DNA of 64,000 bases from Marisa cornuarietis (GCA_004794655.1 SMMW01000522.1:3906001-3970000); one strand, 5' to 3'. Counted from the stretch's first letter, positions 8,731 through 20,612 are shown. The notes: a model not told the origin generated them from the sequence alone. Program-made: numbers and translations.

Positions 8731-11700
8731 AGACTAATAAGGACACAAAATCTCAGTCACTCCTTAAACGAGCTCGGAGGGTTCTGCAACTTGTTTGCCA
8801 GTCCGTAGTAAGTGCATTAACTTCCCAAGTCCGATCACATTCTCCGATGTACAAAGTAAGTAAAGTTCTGCTGTGTATTTCACATTTGACATTTTTACGA
8901 TGTACTTCAAGCTAAATATCTACCCGATCCACAACATCGCTGCGACGAACCTCCAACTGACAAAATCTGCATGCCCCGCTTCAGGCCTGACGAGAGGGGG
9001 ATTACAGGGGGTCTGGTGTACCCGGCCCGCGGCAGTGAAGGGGGCCCGGCCTTGGTCAGTGGATTTTTTTTCTTCTTCTTTTCATTTTCTTTTTCTTTTA
9101 AAGAAAGGTCTAAGGACAGAACACCCAAGCATTACACATGCAGACGTTGAGTATCAAGTCTCTAGTATACCATTTCGGGGTAGGCGGGCCTGTCGTGAAA
9201 AGTGTAGTCAGAGGTATCAAATATTCTCGCTGGACAAGCCTAAAAGGCGGAAGGCCGCCGGACACTGAAGATTTTATCGCGTGTGAACCGTCTAGAAAAA
9301 CGTGCATTGAGATTGCTGGGTTTATGTGCCACTACAGGGGGGAGGGGGCCTGCAAGCAAATCGGAATTAACAGTGAAGAGGTATGTATGTTACTGATGTG
9401 TGGTCACTCTGTGTACGGAGAGAATGGGGCCCACCACTGGCGCTGAAGCCTAAGCTAGAGATGTCAAGGTTGCTTTTTTCGTAGTTACTAAACAACACTT
9501 AGACTTTCTTTAACCGTTTCTCCATCACCAAACAAACAAATACATTAGTCTACACAGTAGATCCTTGATACAATGAGACTATATTATCCTGTAATATTAT
9601 CGCCGCCAGCAAAATAGAACACATTATTGCAAAAACATTTTAAAAACAGCTGTCCCGCAAATACTTAGGCTTCTAAATTGATCACAGTGGTGTCACTGAA
9701 AGTTTGGAGCTGGAGGAGGATGATAAAGAGGTTAGCATGAGAACGATAATTTAAGTTTAGAGACGGTCTCGCGCGGTGGGTGAATGGGAGGTAGGGAGGA
9801 AAGCTATATTTCACCGGACAGGGGAGAACTCGGACTACTGTAACTAAAGAGGGACGATCGCACGACCTCTTGCGATGTACCAGCATTGCCCTGCAATAAC
9901 ACATCGGCTGGCTGGTCATTACCTTTCCTTCCAGTCTCCGACCTTCTTTTGCTCTTTGCCGACGAAGCTCCCGGTAAAAAGGAGATCTGCCCACCATCCT
10001 TCCCCCAAAGCCACCTCGGGATCTTTCTTATCATGTGCTAGCTTATATTTGAATGTCGTTTTCAAGGAGCTACGTGTAACGTTTATTTGTTTCACGATGA
10101 AGATGGGAGTAAAAGAAAAGTTTACAGATGTGTTATGAGTGACATAATTGTTAGTTTGTCTATGTTTTCATTAAATTGCTCCTTGTCTTGACACCCACAA
10201 TCAAGGTAGAAGCAAATTATGTTGGCCTTGTTTTAGTTTAGAGGCCAGTGACTAAGATGACAACAATTAAGTTCCACCCATGCCGGCCATCGGCCGTGGG
10301 CTCGACTGCATTGCTGCTGTCCACAGGACAAAAGGGAAAGGGGGGTGATAGTTTCTGGAAGACTCGAAGGGATGGACTTTCCTGTTAGGGATGGACTTTC
10401 CTGGGAATTAAATGGTCAGGGTTTGGAGCAATTGGAGGTGTAGACTGACATTTTTATGAGATAGACGAGTCAGCAGTAAAGCCGCCGTGTGTTTGACCAG
10501 AACACTTAATTAATTTTCCCATCCCTTTCAATCGGAGTCATTGGACCAAAGAAAGCTTGGACAGTTGTCCGGTTTTGCTACAGAATAAATGAATTAAATA
10601 TAGGAAGGGACTTTCAATTGGTGCTGCGTGTTTGCCTCGTTTGTTATGTAAGTTGATAAAAAAAGGATAACCGATGTGCTTTGCTGTTCGTAGCACCAAA
10701 CACTTTTATTTAATGAGGGTATTAACGAATCTGTCGAGCTATTGACATCGCCGTTGACGTAACAGGCCTTCCTTACTCTGGGAATTTTTTTTCTATAGAG
10801 CGGGGTACTACACGTTTGATCCTAATCGCGACCCCGTAGCGCGATCAACGCTTGGTTTCCACGCGGGCGAATTCGCCCGCGGCTTTTTTCTATTTTTTTA
10901 CGTTTTAAAATGCGTTGTTTTGGATAAAAAAAATTAATGAATTCGATAGTTGATTCATTTTTCTATCGATCGATCTTCTTTTTATGTCGTAGTTTTTACG
11001 ACTGTCATTATTTTTTTGCGTTTTCCCACGGTACCTGTCTTTCTGTTTGGAAAATGGCTAGCAAATACCCTGGGTAGAAAGTTCGACCGGCAGCTTTGAA
11101 AATTTATATTTATTAACCTACATTAAAGACAACCATCTGTAATACACCGTTTTAAAGAGAATTTTTAAAAAATTCACTTGGTATAAATTTTAAGATACAT
11201 AGATTTTGTCTTCGAGTATTAAAATCAAATGAAAGATTATGACTATACGCGCTTTAGAAGTTTTGGAAATTGCCGGTCGGATATTAACAAAAAAATTATT
11301 TACACAATATATACAGACATAAAGTACCAAACAAACATATTTTTTATTAGAATATACAATAGAATTTTAATATTACTTACTATTTTCTTCTCCTTTGTGG
11401 TTGTTGAAGTAAAAATCCAAGTCAAAGTGAGACAACATGCTTCGATTCTCGAACTTTCTTTTGTTTACAAAATAAATCTTTTGACTTCCTGTCAGTTCAA
11501 GGGAGGGAATCATGGTAGACGATTTCCCAACGGTTTTAGTAGTTTCCTCCCTTATGTTATTTTTTATTTTTATTTTTTAGGCTCGTGGAACCTCTATAAA
11601 AATTTTCCCGGTTGCTCATTATCATGGCATTTTCTGTTGGGAATACTATAAAAGTGTGTTTTTAAGCAAACAAAAGGTAAAAATGTTTCTTTTTTTCACA

Positions 11701-12300
11701 GTTTGATCTATCATTATCAATTTAAATTGTTCGTCTACCTCTTTCCGTTAATTTTATATAATTTTTTGAAAAAGGGGTAAATTCATGGTACCAGCTATGG
11801 TTGTAACGGCCTCTCAGCCTTGCGTCGGCAATGGATTAACATATTTTTCCTCATTTACTAACCACTCTGGTGTAAACAACTCTATGTTCAAGTAGTGGTG
11901 TAGATAATAGTGCACTTGTCCTAATGTTTGCAGTCTGTATTTCGTTACTGAATGAAATGTAGATATTGATAATCGAATTGTAAACATATTATTATATACT
12001 GGGAAAATAATTTACGATTACAATTACAAGGGGGCCGAAGAGTCGTCTCTCCCGGGGCCCGTGCTGCCTCTCGGCGGCCCTGCCCCACTTGGGAACCAAA
12101 ACTGTAACGGGTGCTGGATATGGAAGGCCTAAAATGGCGGTTGGAATGTTTATCTTCATCATCAACAATCAAGGCTGTTTCCCCCCAAAAAATTCTTTAT
12201 TACAACGAACAGCTACGGGCGTGCATAGGAAGAAAACAAAAAAACTGTTGCCCTGCAAATCAACAAACAAAAGCATACAATACACATTCAAAATCATAAA
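8731..12300. other. Long region without a recognisable gene
   Basis: Open frames up to 140 codons exist on both strands (for example 9138-9446 and 11229-11651), but none shows a domain or motif I recognise, and composition is irregular. Local features are a T-rich strand near 9065-9100, direct GGATGGACTTTCCTG copies near 10370-10402, and the palindrome at 10862-10881. A small host gene with short exons cannot be excluded by eye. Confidence 0.5.
10862..10881. repeat. Perfect 20-bp GC-rich palindrome
   Basis: CGCGGGCGAATTCGCCCGCG is its own reverse complement and is followed by a T-rich stretch. About 30 bp to the left, ATCGCG and CGCGAT form a second small inverted repeat. The surroundings are AT-rich, so the composition is locally exceptional. 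It may be the core or end of a small DNA element. Confidence 0.8.
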
Positions 12301-12318
12301 CCTTCTAAACATATTCTA

Positions 12319-13660
12319 TTACGTCTTAGCTAAAAAGTCCCTAACAAAACAACCCACACTATGTTCTAGATTTAACAGGGTAATGTGGGAGAGGTTATCC
12401 ATATAAAAGCGTTCTGCTACAGTGGTAACCTGCGATCTATTTTCCAGCAAACCACATATAGTTATATCACATTCTAAAGAGGGTCCCACAATATTGTCCA
12501 AAGATTGTGGTGAATCCACTACTGTCGCCTGGTTAGTCTTTGAAGCCAGCGAGGCTTCCCTGAAATAGTCCCGCACTTGTGTCAGCACTTCTTCACGTGA
12601 TGGGCTACGAAAGTCTGCCTGCACAGGTCTGGGTTGCGCTGATCTCTCGCTCTGGATCTGTGTCGTCTGGAGCTTCTTGGTGTTCGATGTTGCTGGTGCA
12701 GTCACTGGTCGCTCCTTGCCAGTGACTGATTGTTGTTTAAAGGTAGCCCCCTGCGCCTGCAACTTCGTGCAACGTGTCCCTGGCCTCCACAGTTGAAGCA
12801 GGCCCCCCCCTTTCTCGGACGATGCACCCCGGGTTGTCTCCACGGTGCCTCATGACGTCGTGTCCCCTCTGTGGAAGGGATAGGGGTCCTGGGGGTGGAG
12901 TGGATGGATCTTGTGCCCTCAGTTTCTGAGTTACCAGCGCGGCCAGCTTATCCAGGTCAAGTGTGTCCTTCAATGGGACGTCGACATCGCCTTTGATGAC
13001 TTGGTGGTGGGCCTTCACTGTGTTTTGCGGGATAGCGACACTCTCCCCTTCCTTCACTTGGCACAGCACCTCAGACAGGTCAGGTTTGGCTTGACCCGGA
13101 GCTCCAAAGCTGGTGCGGAGTTCTGAAGCCAATATGGGCTGAGTGACTTTTAATTGTGTCACGAAGGCATGGTACACTCTCGTTTTGATTTCCCCGTCAG
13201 AGAACTGCCCACCTTTTGCCAATCTGTCCCACAGACGTAATAAAAATCCTGACGCCGTCTCCCCCTTGTGTGCTTTCATGCCAAAAAATTCCACGAGAAT
13301 ATCATCGGCATACTCACGGCTCTCGTAGAGTTTCTCCAAAGTGGACATGATGCCTCTACTATTGGAGCACAGTTTTACTTGTTCTTGGGCCACACCTCGC
13401 AGGCTGGCCCGTAATTTCTTTGTCTTTACCTCCTCACTGTCCGTGCTCTCTCCAAGGTACGAAGACGCCTTTTCTTTCCAATCTGGAAATTTAAGTTCTG
13501 CACCGCTGCAGGTGGGAGTCCTGTAAATACCCCTAGACGGGGGGATGGTGAACTTAAGCTAACATTCACCGCTGCAGGTTGGCTGAGGTTGGTCAGCGCT
13601 GCCACCAGGTCTTTCCATGATGCAGGCTGCTGGCTCGGCGTGAAACACCAATTCCCCTCT
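12319..13660 (-). pseudogene. Gag-protease relic of an LTR element (PNMA/Ty3-like capsid)
   Basis: Read on the minus strand from about 13660. An N-terminal segment includes SWKDLVAALTNL and PRLGVFTGLPP; after a frameshift near 13520 comes a capsid-like helical region including LRGVAQEQVKL, ESREYADDILVEFFGM, GETASGFLLRLWDRLAKGG and SEVLCQVKEG. This layout resembles Ty3/gypsy Gag and the derived PNMA proteins. A zinc knuckle CFNCGGQGHVARSC (CX2CX4HX4C) lies at about 12760-12800, one frame away because of a G homopolymer. Further on, VGPSLECDITICGL then RSQVTTVAERFY matches the flanks of a retroviral-type protease, but the catalytic Asp-Thr/Ser-Gly between them is missing. The frame stops at 12319 with no RT, so this is a truncated relic. 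Confidence 0.65.
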
Positions 13661-13794
13661 TATTCACAGTCAATGTCACATGATGAACGTAAATGAATTT
13701 AACAAGTTTGAATGCAAACATTCAATATATATTATTACTTTGATGGGCATGATAAACATTCCTAAAACATCTGCTGCAAATATTATTTGTACAT

Positions 13795-14395
13795 TTTTCA
13801 AGAACCATTTGGATATGGGACGCCAAGAGGGGAATTTTCTCAAATTTGCTATTTCTAACTATACATTGCAATGTATAATTATAGAATGCAATGTATAGCT
13901 ATACATTGCATTCTATACTTATAGATTGCATTCTATAGCTATACATTGCAATGTATAATTATACATTGTATAATGTATAATGTACAATGTATAATTATAC
14001 ATTGCAATGTATAGCTAGAGTGACAAAACTCGGTAAAAACCGAAGTGTTTCATTTATATTATACTCAAAAGTTGCTATCCAATTCATTTTATATATACCT
14101 TTCAATTCTTTAGCTATAGAATGCATTCTAGCTATACATTGCAATGTATAATTATACATTGGAATGTATAGCTAGACTTGGCATTTTATCCTTATAGAAT
14201 GCAATGTATAGCTATAGAATGCAATCTATAAGTATAGAATGAATTGTATAAATATAAAGTGCAATCTATAAGTATAAAATGCAATGTATAGCTATACATT
14301 GCATTCTATAATTATACATTGCAATATATAGCTAGAAATAGCAAATTTGAGAAAATTACCCTCTTGGCACCCCATATTTGGAAGCGTTTATAAAA
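13795..14395. mobile_element. Foldback element with palindromic 20-22-bp core repeats
   Basis: Outer inverted arms of about 60 bp are at roughly 13803-13860 and 14335-14390. Both contain AATTTTCTCAAATTTGC or its complement and the GCCAAGAGGG word. Between them run many short units built on TATACATTGCAATGTATA and the variant TATAGAATGCAATGTATA, each nearly palindromic. They are interrupted by about 100 bp of unique sequence (14015-14115). No protein is encoded. Long inverted termini plus repetitive palindromic subterminal DNA are typical of foldback-type non-autonomous DNA transposons. Confidence 0.8.
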
Positions 14396-15942
14396 TGCTC
14401 AAATGCTATCTGGGAACTTTTTTCCTTCGTATTATACAATTTATTTTTGTTGATCTAGATAATGTTACAGTTGTTTATTATACATTTCATGAGAAATCAA
14501 CCTAAAACTTCCTAGAAAAGGGAAGATTAAGCAGTATCTAAGAATGATAGTCTATTTTGGACTAAAGATGGGAACACGGGTTTTTCAAGCTGCCCCTGCT
14601 AAGCAGGTCCAATTACGTGACTGTTTAATGTAATGTAGACTAAAATGCTGCCCAGCACTGATTTTAAACATATTTTGACTTGCAATACACGGAAGCACAG
14701 GCTTTTCAAGCTCCACGTGCTGCCCTGCTAAGCAGGCCCAATGTCAAGCTTCGCTACTGCGGTTAGGATGCTGCCCACCGCTGATTTTAAACATATTTGG
14801 ACAAATTTTATTGGGAAGTGAAAATTGGTGGGTCAATTCTTAGTTTTACGCATTCCTTTACATATATTTCACTCGAAGGCTTAATAGAGGGATGGGTGTA
14901 GCGGCGGCACAGTGTACATATCTCTCTGTCACTTGCAATACATGGGAACATGGGATTTTCAAGCTCCACGTACTGCCCCTGCTAAGCAGGCCCAATGTGA
15001 AGCTTGGCGGCTGCGATTAGGGTGTAGTAGCAGCCCACTGCACCCGTCTTTCTCACATGCACAGCTTGGCGGCCGTGGTAAGGATGTGAAAGCAGCGCAC
15101 TGTACCCGTCTTTTCCGTGCATTACTTAAGAGCACGGATTTTTCAAGCTCCACGTGCTGTTCGTGCATGTCAAGTTTAGCGTTAGCGGTTAGATAACCCT
15201 TTAACTGCCAACTCCTTTAATTCATGTTATATTCTTTATTCTTGTTGATCTAGGTGCTGAAAAAGTTGTTCCTGCAATATTTTGATGAAACGTCAACCGT
15301 GAACTTCGTACAAAAGTGAAGATCAAGTAATTCCTACTACTGTTTTTAACCAAACTGCTATAAAGTCTTTTCGCGATTGTCAAAATTTTGTCAATATTCT
15401 GTAAAACGGGTTCATAAAACAAGTTTTGAAAAGATCTACCAACAACAAGCAGATTATGCGACTGTATAGTGTAATATAGACTAAGATGCTGCCCACCGCT
15501 GATTTTAAACATATTTTGACAAATTTTGTTGGAAAGTGTAAATTGATGGGTCAATTCTTAGTTTTACGCATTCCTTTACGTATATTTCACTCGAAGGCTT
15601 AATAGAGGGATGGGTGTAGCGGCGGCACAGTGTACATATCTTTCTGTCACTTGCAATACATGGGAACACGTGTTTTTCAAGCTCCACGTGCTGCCCCTGC
15701 TAAGCAGGCCCAATGTCAAGCGTGGAGGCTGCGGTTAGTGTGTAGAAACAGCCCACTGCATACCTCTTTTTCACTTGCAGTACATGGTAACACGGGTTTT
15801 TCAAGCTCCACGTGCTGTCCGTGATAAGCACGCCCCATGTCAAGCTTGGCGTTAGCGATTATCTAGCCCTTTAATTGCCAACTCCTTTAATTCATGTTAT
15901 ATTTTTTATTCTTGTTGATCTAGGTGCAGGAAAAGTTATTCC

Positions 15943-15943
<1 letters not shown>
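14396..15943 (+). repeat. 718-bp tandem repeat, two recognisable units plus a rearranged one
   Basis: The word CTGCCCACCGCTGATTTT starts at 14771 and 15489, a 718-bp offset, and the following several hundred bp align, including GGTCAATTCTTAGTTTTACG and GTAGCGGCGGCACAGTGTAC. Sequence before 14771 contains shuffled parts of the same unit (TTTTTCAAGCT, CCTGCTAAGCAGG). The unit starting at 15489 breaks off at 15943 and resumes at about 29301. No coding sequence is evident. Confidence 0.9.

Positions 15944-15995
<52 letters not shown>
15944..15995 (-). repeat. (GAT)n microsatellite, the 3' tail of LINE A
   Basis: About 17 uninterrupted GAT units sit exactly at the junction with the interrupted 718-bp repeat. 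On the minus strand this reads (ATC)n directly after the LINE 3' UTR, the position of a simple-repeat tail used in target priming. Confidence 0.9.
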
Positions 15996-16156
15996 TGCAT
16001 TTGTAATGCGCAGGTATCCATTCAGAAGAATGCTCATTGCGCAGCAAAAACAAAATAAATAAAAATAAGAAGAAAAAAATAAAGTAAATAAATAGATAAA
16101 ACACCAGGAAAGTAAAAAATAAAGACAGAAGTGTTGCTTGGTTGTTTAAGTCCATC

Positions 16157-16620
16157 TTAAATAAACAGATGGGTCTTCAGTCTTTTTCGAAACGTGGTTG
16201 GTGAGGTGATGGTGGACAGTGACGACGGCAGAGCATTCCACAGCTTAGGTGCCGCGTTTTTGAAGGCCCTGGCTCCAGTGCGCTTCTTGTTTGTGTCTTC
16301 CACTGCAGGGAGACAGAAGCGTGACTGGGAGCCAGAGCGCAGACCACGTGACGGCTGGTAAGAAGGAACTACCTCTTGCAAATAGTCAGGAGCAGTTTTA
16401 AACATGCAGGACTTTGCAATCGAAAGCACTTTGTGGTCAATGCGCTTGTTCACTGGGAGTCAGTGAAGGCTCTGTAGGATAGAGGTGATGTGCTCAGTGG
16501 ACGACTTTGCACGGGTGACAATTCTTGCGGCTGTGTTTTGAACTCTTTGGAGTCGATCCAACTGCGTAGCAGGTATACCCCACAATGCACTATTACAGTA
16601 GTCTAATCTTGATGTCACAA
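16157..16620 (-). pseudogene. LINE A ORF2 C-terminal segment
   Basis: Read right to left, the frame starts with TSRLDYCN-type residues at about 16615-16590, followed by LQRVQNTAARIV and the open stretch 16453-16157. That stretch ends PKLWNALPSSLSTIT and FRKRLKTHLFI, the usual end of CR1/L2-type ORF2 proteins. A stop near 16455 splits it. It continues the RT of 17830-18561, from which it is separated by the 1.2-kb insertion. Confidence 0.8.
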
Positions 16621-16627
16621 ACCTGCT

Positions 16628-17826
16628 GTTTTAAAATATATATTTTTTTATTTATCCCGAAAGGGGACAGGGAACGGAGCTGGAAGGGGGGAGGTGTGAG
16701 CGGAAGAGTTAATGTGTTTATCGGTGTGAGGTCTGAGTGGGTGAGTCAGTGCCGTGCCGTGATGGCCGGCCGGCCGCTTAATTAACTTGTGTTGACAAGT
16801 TGTTTTGATGTTTGTTGTGATGAAAGGAGAGAGTGTTGGGTGTTTGTTTCTTTGTTTCCATTGTTTTATGGTGATAGTCTTTTGATGAGAGCAAGGGAGG
16901 AAGAGCAGTTCCTCGTTATTAAAATGTGTCCTGAGAGGACAGAGTAGTTTCCTCGGTGTTCTCCATGTGTCCGGAGGGACAAAGTAATAGTCCTGATCAG
17001 ACTGTTGCTGTGGGGGAAAACAAGTCTGGAGCAGACTTGGAGGAGAAGCCTTGAATGGCTGTTTGTTCGTAAGTCCTCGACAGACTTGCGGTGTTTAAGC
17101 CTTGACTGGCTGTTCACAAGTCCTCAACAGACTTGTGGTGTGTAGGCCTTGACCGGCTGTGTTTTGTGAACAAGTCCTGACGGATTGTTCAGTGTCTATG
17201 TCATATTGAACCTGTTCAAGTGAGTGTCTATTTATGTCGATTTTTGTTGTTGTTGTAAATGGGTGAGGCGGTGTTTTGATTTTTTTTGTGAAGTGGGGAA
17301 ATTTTTGTATTGGATGAAAGTGATATTATATGTGTATATTTTAAGGATAAAGATGGGGTAAAAAGTAGTTTTGGCTGTGGAGAGAGTTTTAGTTTTGCAA
17401 TTACCAATTTTTAAAATATTGGTTATATTCTCTCCAGGTTTTTTTTCTTCTTCTTTGCTTTCTTCGTTTGTTCTTCTGCTGATGGGGTTTCTGATGTATC
17501 TACCTGATTCATTTACATTCTTTTTTGGATTACCACTGACTACTGGGAAAACAGCGGTACCTGCAGAAGTCACCGGATTATTATACGTGGTGACTTTGGA
17601 TTGGTGACTTTGGATTATTATAAGTGGTGACTTTGTGTTATTTACGAGTGGTGACATCGATATAAAGAACAGTGTATATTATAAGACAATGAAAGGAACT
17701 GTGTTGGGACTGTGAAATTAGTCATTGAGAGCTGCTTTGTATGCATATGTTTTTTATTTTATTTTATTTTCTCTTCAAATTATATTTGCTTCTTTAAATT
17801 CAAATTGTGGTTGTTGTTTTAATATT
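16628..17826. mobile_element. Unidentified 1.2-kb insertion in LINE A
   Basis: The sequence separates two adjoining parts of the LINE A RT (SAFQTSQ on the right, FVTSRLDYCN on the left). It encodes nothing recognisable. Inside are about three imperfect copies of an AAGTCCTCGACAGACTTG / GCCTTGACTGGCTGT module (16990-17200), a cluster of GGTGACTTTGGATTATTATA-like words (17575-17650), and an odd GGCCGGCCGGCC-TTAATTAA stretch near 16764-16786. It could be a solo LTR or a non-autonomous element. The flanking LINE residues are not identical, so no target duplication can be claimed. Confidence 0.5.
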
Positions 17827-17829
17827 CAA

Positions 17830-19152
17830 TTACTGACTCGTCTGAAAGGCACTGTAGAGTGCAGGTGACACTTGATATGTCAGCATGGGCCGTACTCTAC
17901 CTAAAGTCCTCAAAAAGTAGTAGGATTTTGCCACAACAGAACTAACATGGTTGCACATGGAGAGTTCTGCATCAATAAAGAGCCCTAGGTCCCGTACACA
18001 GTCAGCCAAGGCTATGGAGGCGTCACCGACCTGCACGGCACTAATGCCGATCTGCTCCCTTCTGGCCCTGGGGCCGCACTGTAACGCTTCTGTCTTGTCG
18101 TCGTTGAGTTTGAGACGATTCCTGGTCATCCACGCCTTCACCGCAACACAAGATTCAAGTCGTTGAAGCGCATTCCTAGCCACTGCTGGGTCGGGAGGAA
18201 AACTGTTCAGAATCTGTGTATCGTCTGCAAAGAACTGACGTCCCATCTGAAAGCGTTCAATTACCCTTCCAAGCTGTGAAGTATATACCGAAAATAATAA
18301 TGGACCCAGAATGGATCCCTGTGGTACGCCACACACCAGAGGAACTGCCTCAGAGCTTGCAGAGCCGACAATCACTCTCTGAGATCTATCGGCAAGATAG
18401 GAGTCTATCCACTGCAGCGCAGCGCCCTGGATACCAGCCTCTGACGACAGTCTCTGGAACAGCAGGCGGTGGTTAATGGTGTCAAACGCACTACTTAGGT
18501 CAAGGAATACTAAAAGCACTAAGTTGCAAGAGTTGACACTACAAAGAATGTCATTGGTCACACGAAGAAGAGCAGTTTCTGTGCTGAAGCCAGGACGATA
18601 CGCTGAATGAAATTTATCTAGGCAGCCTTAAGTAATAAAATGGGTCATAAGCTGCTCTGCGACCACCCTCTCAAGTAGCTTGGACATATATGATAAATTT
18701 GACACTGGACGATAGTTTTTACAGTCAGAGGGATCCAGGTTTGCCTTTTTCAACAAGGGCTTCACAACGGCCTGTTTAAAACACCGTGGAACACAACCTG
18801 CTCTCAAACTGGCATTAATAATGTCCAAAATGACAGGAAATAGAATGTCAAAAAGTTGAATAATAAATTTAGTTGGTACAGAATCCATAGCACATGAAGT
18901 GTTAGTTGATCTTGCTACAAGTTTTTTCAAGGAACTCTCATCAATAGACGTGAAAGAAGTCAGCGGAACACCAGCAAATGGCACAGAATATTCTTCCTCA
19001 CACTCTGGCAACTCACAAGCTGCACTCTCAAGTCCAGCACTAATTTCCTTTATCTTATTAGCAAAGAAGGAAGACAGCTGATCAGCAGCTGACTTGACAT
19101 CCACCTCAGGAAGAACCGGACTAGTTCCGTTCTTACCCAACAAGCTGTTCAC
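17830..19152 (-). pseudogene. LINE A reverse transcriptase
   Basis: Minus-strand RT in two frames (19152-18628 and 18561-17830) joined by a frameshift near 18610-18625. Motifs in order are FKQAVVKPLLKK and NYRPVSNLSYMSKLLERVV (fingers), VFLDLSSAFDTINH (motif A), GVPQGSILGPLLF (motif B), FFADDTQILNSF (motif C, both Asp kept) and RNRLKLNDDKTEALQ (motif D region). All catalytic Asp residues are present, so inactivation comes from the frameshift and the insertions rather than from active-site change. Confidence 0.88.
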
Positions 19153-19216
19153 AATATCAAAAGTCTTTCTGGGATTTCCACTCGCAGCCTTTAGCTGCTC
19201 ATGTACAAATAACGAT

Positions 19217-19703
19217 TTAGCATTTATTTTTTACAGCACACACATATTTATTTCTGGCTAACTTATACAGCTGTCTGTCAATCTCAAGTTTGGTCTTCCT
19301 CCACTTTTTCTCTGCCAACTGTCTTTGTTTCTTGGCTTCACTCACCCCCTCACAAAACCACGCACAATCTGGTCTGTCTACAACAATTTTGCTAACTGCA
19401 GGCGCATGCTTATCAAGCAGCTCTAATAAAGTCTGATTATATAACTCTGCTAACTCATCAACGTCTGTGGAAGGATCTAATAACTTTGACTGAAGCAGGT
19501 CTTCTCTGAAAGCGTTCAGGTCAATCTTCTTCAAATTTCTACACAAAACAGATGTCTTTTTACGCCTTGGTCGAGAGAGATCAGTCACCAAGGACTGCAG
19601 AAAATGGTCCGAAATAAAAAAATCCTATACAACAGCTGACTTGACCAGTGACTCTGATGGCGCACGAGTGATAACCCAGTCAAGAATGTGTCCAAGTCTA
19701 TGA
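19217..19703 (-). pseudogene. LINE A endonuclease end and endonuclease-RT linker
   Basis: Read right to left: THRLGHILDWVITRAPSES at about 19700-19640, a stop, then FFISDHFLQS (the SDH motif of the APE endonuclease, His kept). The linker is in the open frame 19591-19217, including AWFCEGVSEAKKQRQLAEKKW. Its upstream continuation is at 23584 onward, beyond LINE B. Confidence 0.8.
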
Positions 19704-19859
19704 GTTATAATAATAATAATACGAACTTAAAATGCGCAGAATCACGAATAAGATAGATCGCACTCTCTGCGCAGTACAATTTGATAGAAAGAAACATAAC
19801 AACCAATAGACAGTGAGGTACACATAGGGACACTGAACAACATAAAGATGAGGTACAAG

Positions 19860-20612
19860 TCAGGAATAGTACTTTGTAAAATGATATGTTTTAAGAGAGC
19901 GTTTGAATGCAGCCTTGGATGCTGAGTGGCAAATGTGATGTCGTAGAGAGTTCCACTGCTGAGCAGCACAAAGGGAGAACATCCGTTGTCCATATGTGAC
20001 TGTCTTTGTGAGAGGGAGGGATAAAATGCGGGAGTCTGATGAGGAGCGAAGGTTTCGGGCACGAGTTTTGACAGACAAGATTTCATTAAAGTAGCTGGGG
20101 GAGTGACCTTCGAAGAAACCATAGCAGAGAGTTGAGAGCTTGTAGTCTATTCTAACTTTAACTGGTAGCCAATGAAGAGAGCGAAGAAGTGGTGAGACAT
20201 GATCATGTTTGCGAGTCCGAAAACCGAGACGAGCAGCTGAGTTCTGGACCTTCTGAAGCTTATCAATGAGGTATTGAGGACAGCCAGCAAGAAGAAAGTT
20301 GCAGTAGTCTAATTTAGACAGAATAAACGAGCAGATAAGAATTTTGGTGATTGAGACGGACAAAGTATGACGAATGGAGCTGATCTTCCGGAGCTCATAG
20401 TATGCAGATCGATAAATGTGAGAGACATAATTATCAAGAGACATGTCAGCAGACATTATGTAACCTAAATTACGTGCCGAAGTTACAAAAGGAACATCGG
20501 CATCGCCTACCCGAACAGAAACAGGCAGTGAAGAGTAAACCCTGGCTCTCCTCTTTGAAAAAAGTAAAGCTTCTGTTTTCCCGTCATTTAGCTTTAACTT
20601 GTTGTGGGTCAT
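19860..20612 (-). pseudogene. LINE B RT thumb and C-terminal domain
   Basis: A 250-codon open stretch. It begins MTHNKLKLNDGKTEALLF, continues through LDYCNFLLAGCPQYLIDKLQ and LHWLPVKVRIDYKL, and ends SKAAFKRSLKTYHF. This is the conserved C-terminal half of CR1/L2-type ORF2 proteins and is homologous to 16157-16620 in LINE A. It is contiguous with the RT at 20613 onward in the same reading direction. Confidence 0.85.

Noticed and set aside
10862..10895. GC-rich palindrome followed by T-run as a rho-independent terminator
   Set aside because: The context is eukaryotic and no bacterial gene lies upstream.
11229..11651. 140-codon plus-strand frame
   Set aside because: AT-rich, hydrophobic and low-complexity with no motif; length is within chance for this composition.
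13855..14340. Regular short repeats resembling a CRISPR array
   Set aside because: Units are palindromic, contiguous and without unique spacers, are flanked by long inverted arms, and sit in an animal-type genome; a foldback element explains them.
15944..16155. Minus-strand frame with a long poly-serine run
   Set aside because: The serines are the translated (GAT)n microsatellite tail of LINE A; the rest is its 3' UTR. Not a gene.
16760..16790. GGCCGGCC next to TTAATTAA, like rare-cutter sites of a cloning vector
   Set aside because: The surrounding sequence is transposon-like and continuous, with no other vector signature; a chance palindrome is more likely.
18216..18476. Plus-strand frames across the LINE A RT
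   Set aside because: Antisense to clear RT motifs on the minus strand; no independent evidence.
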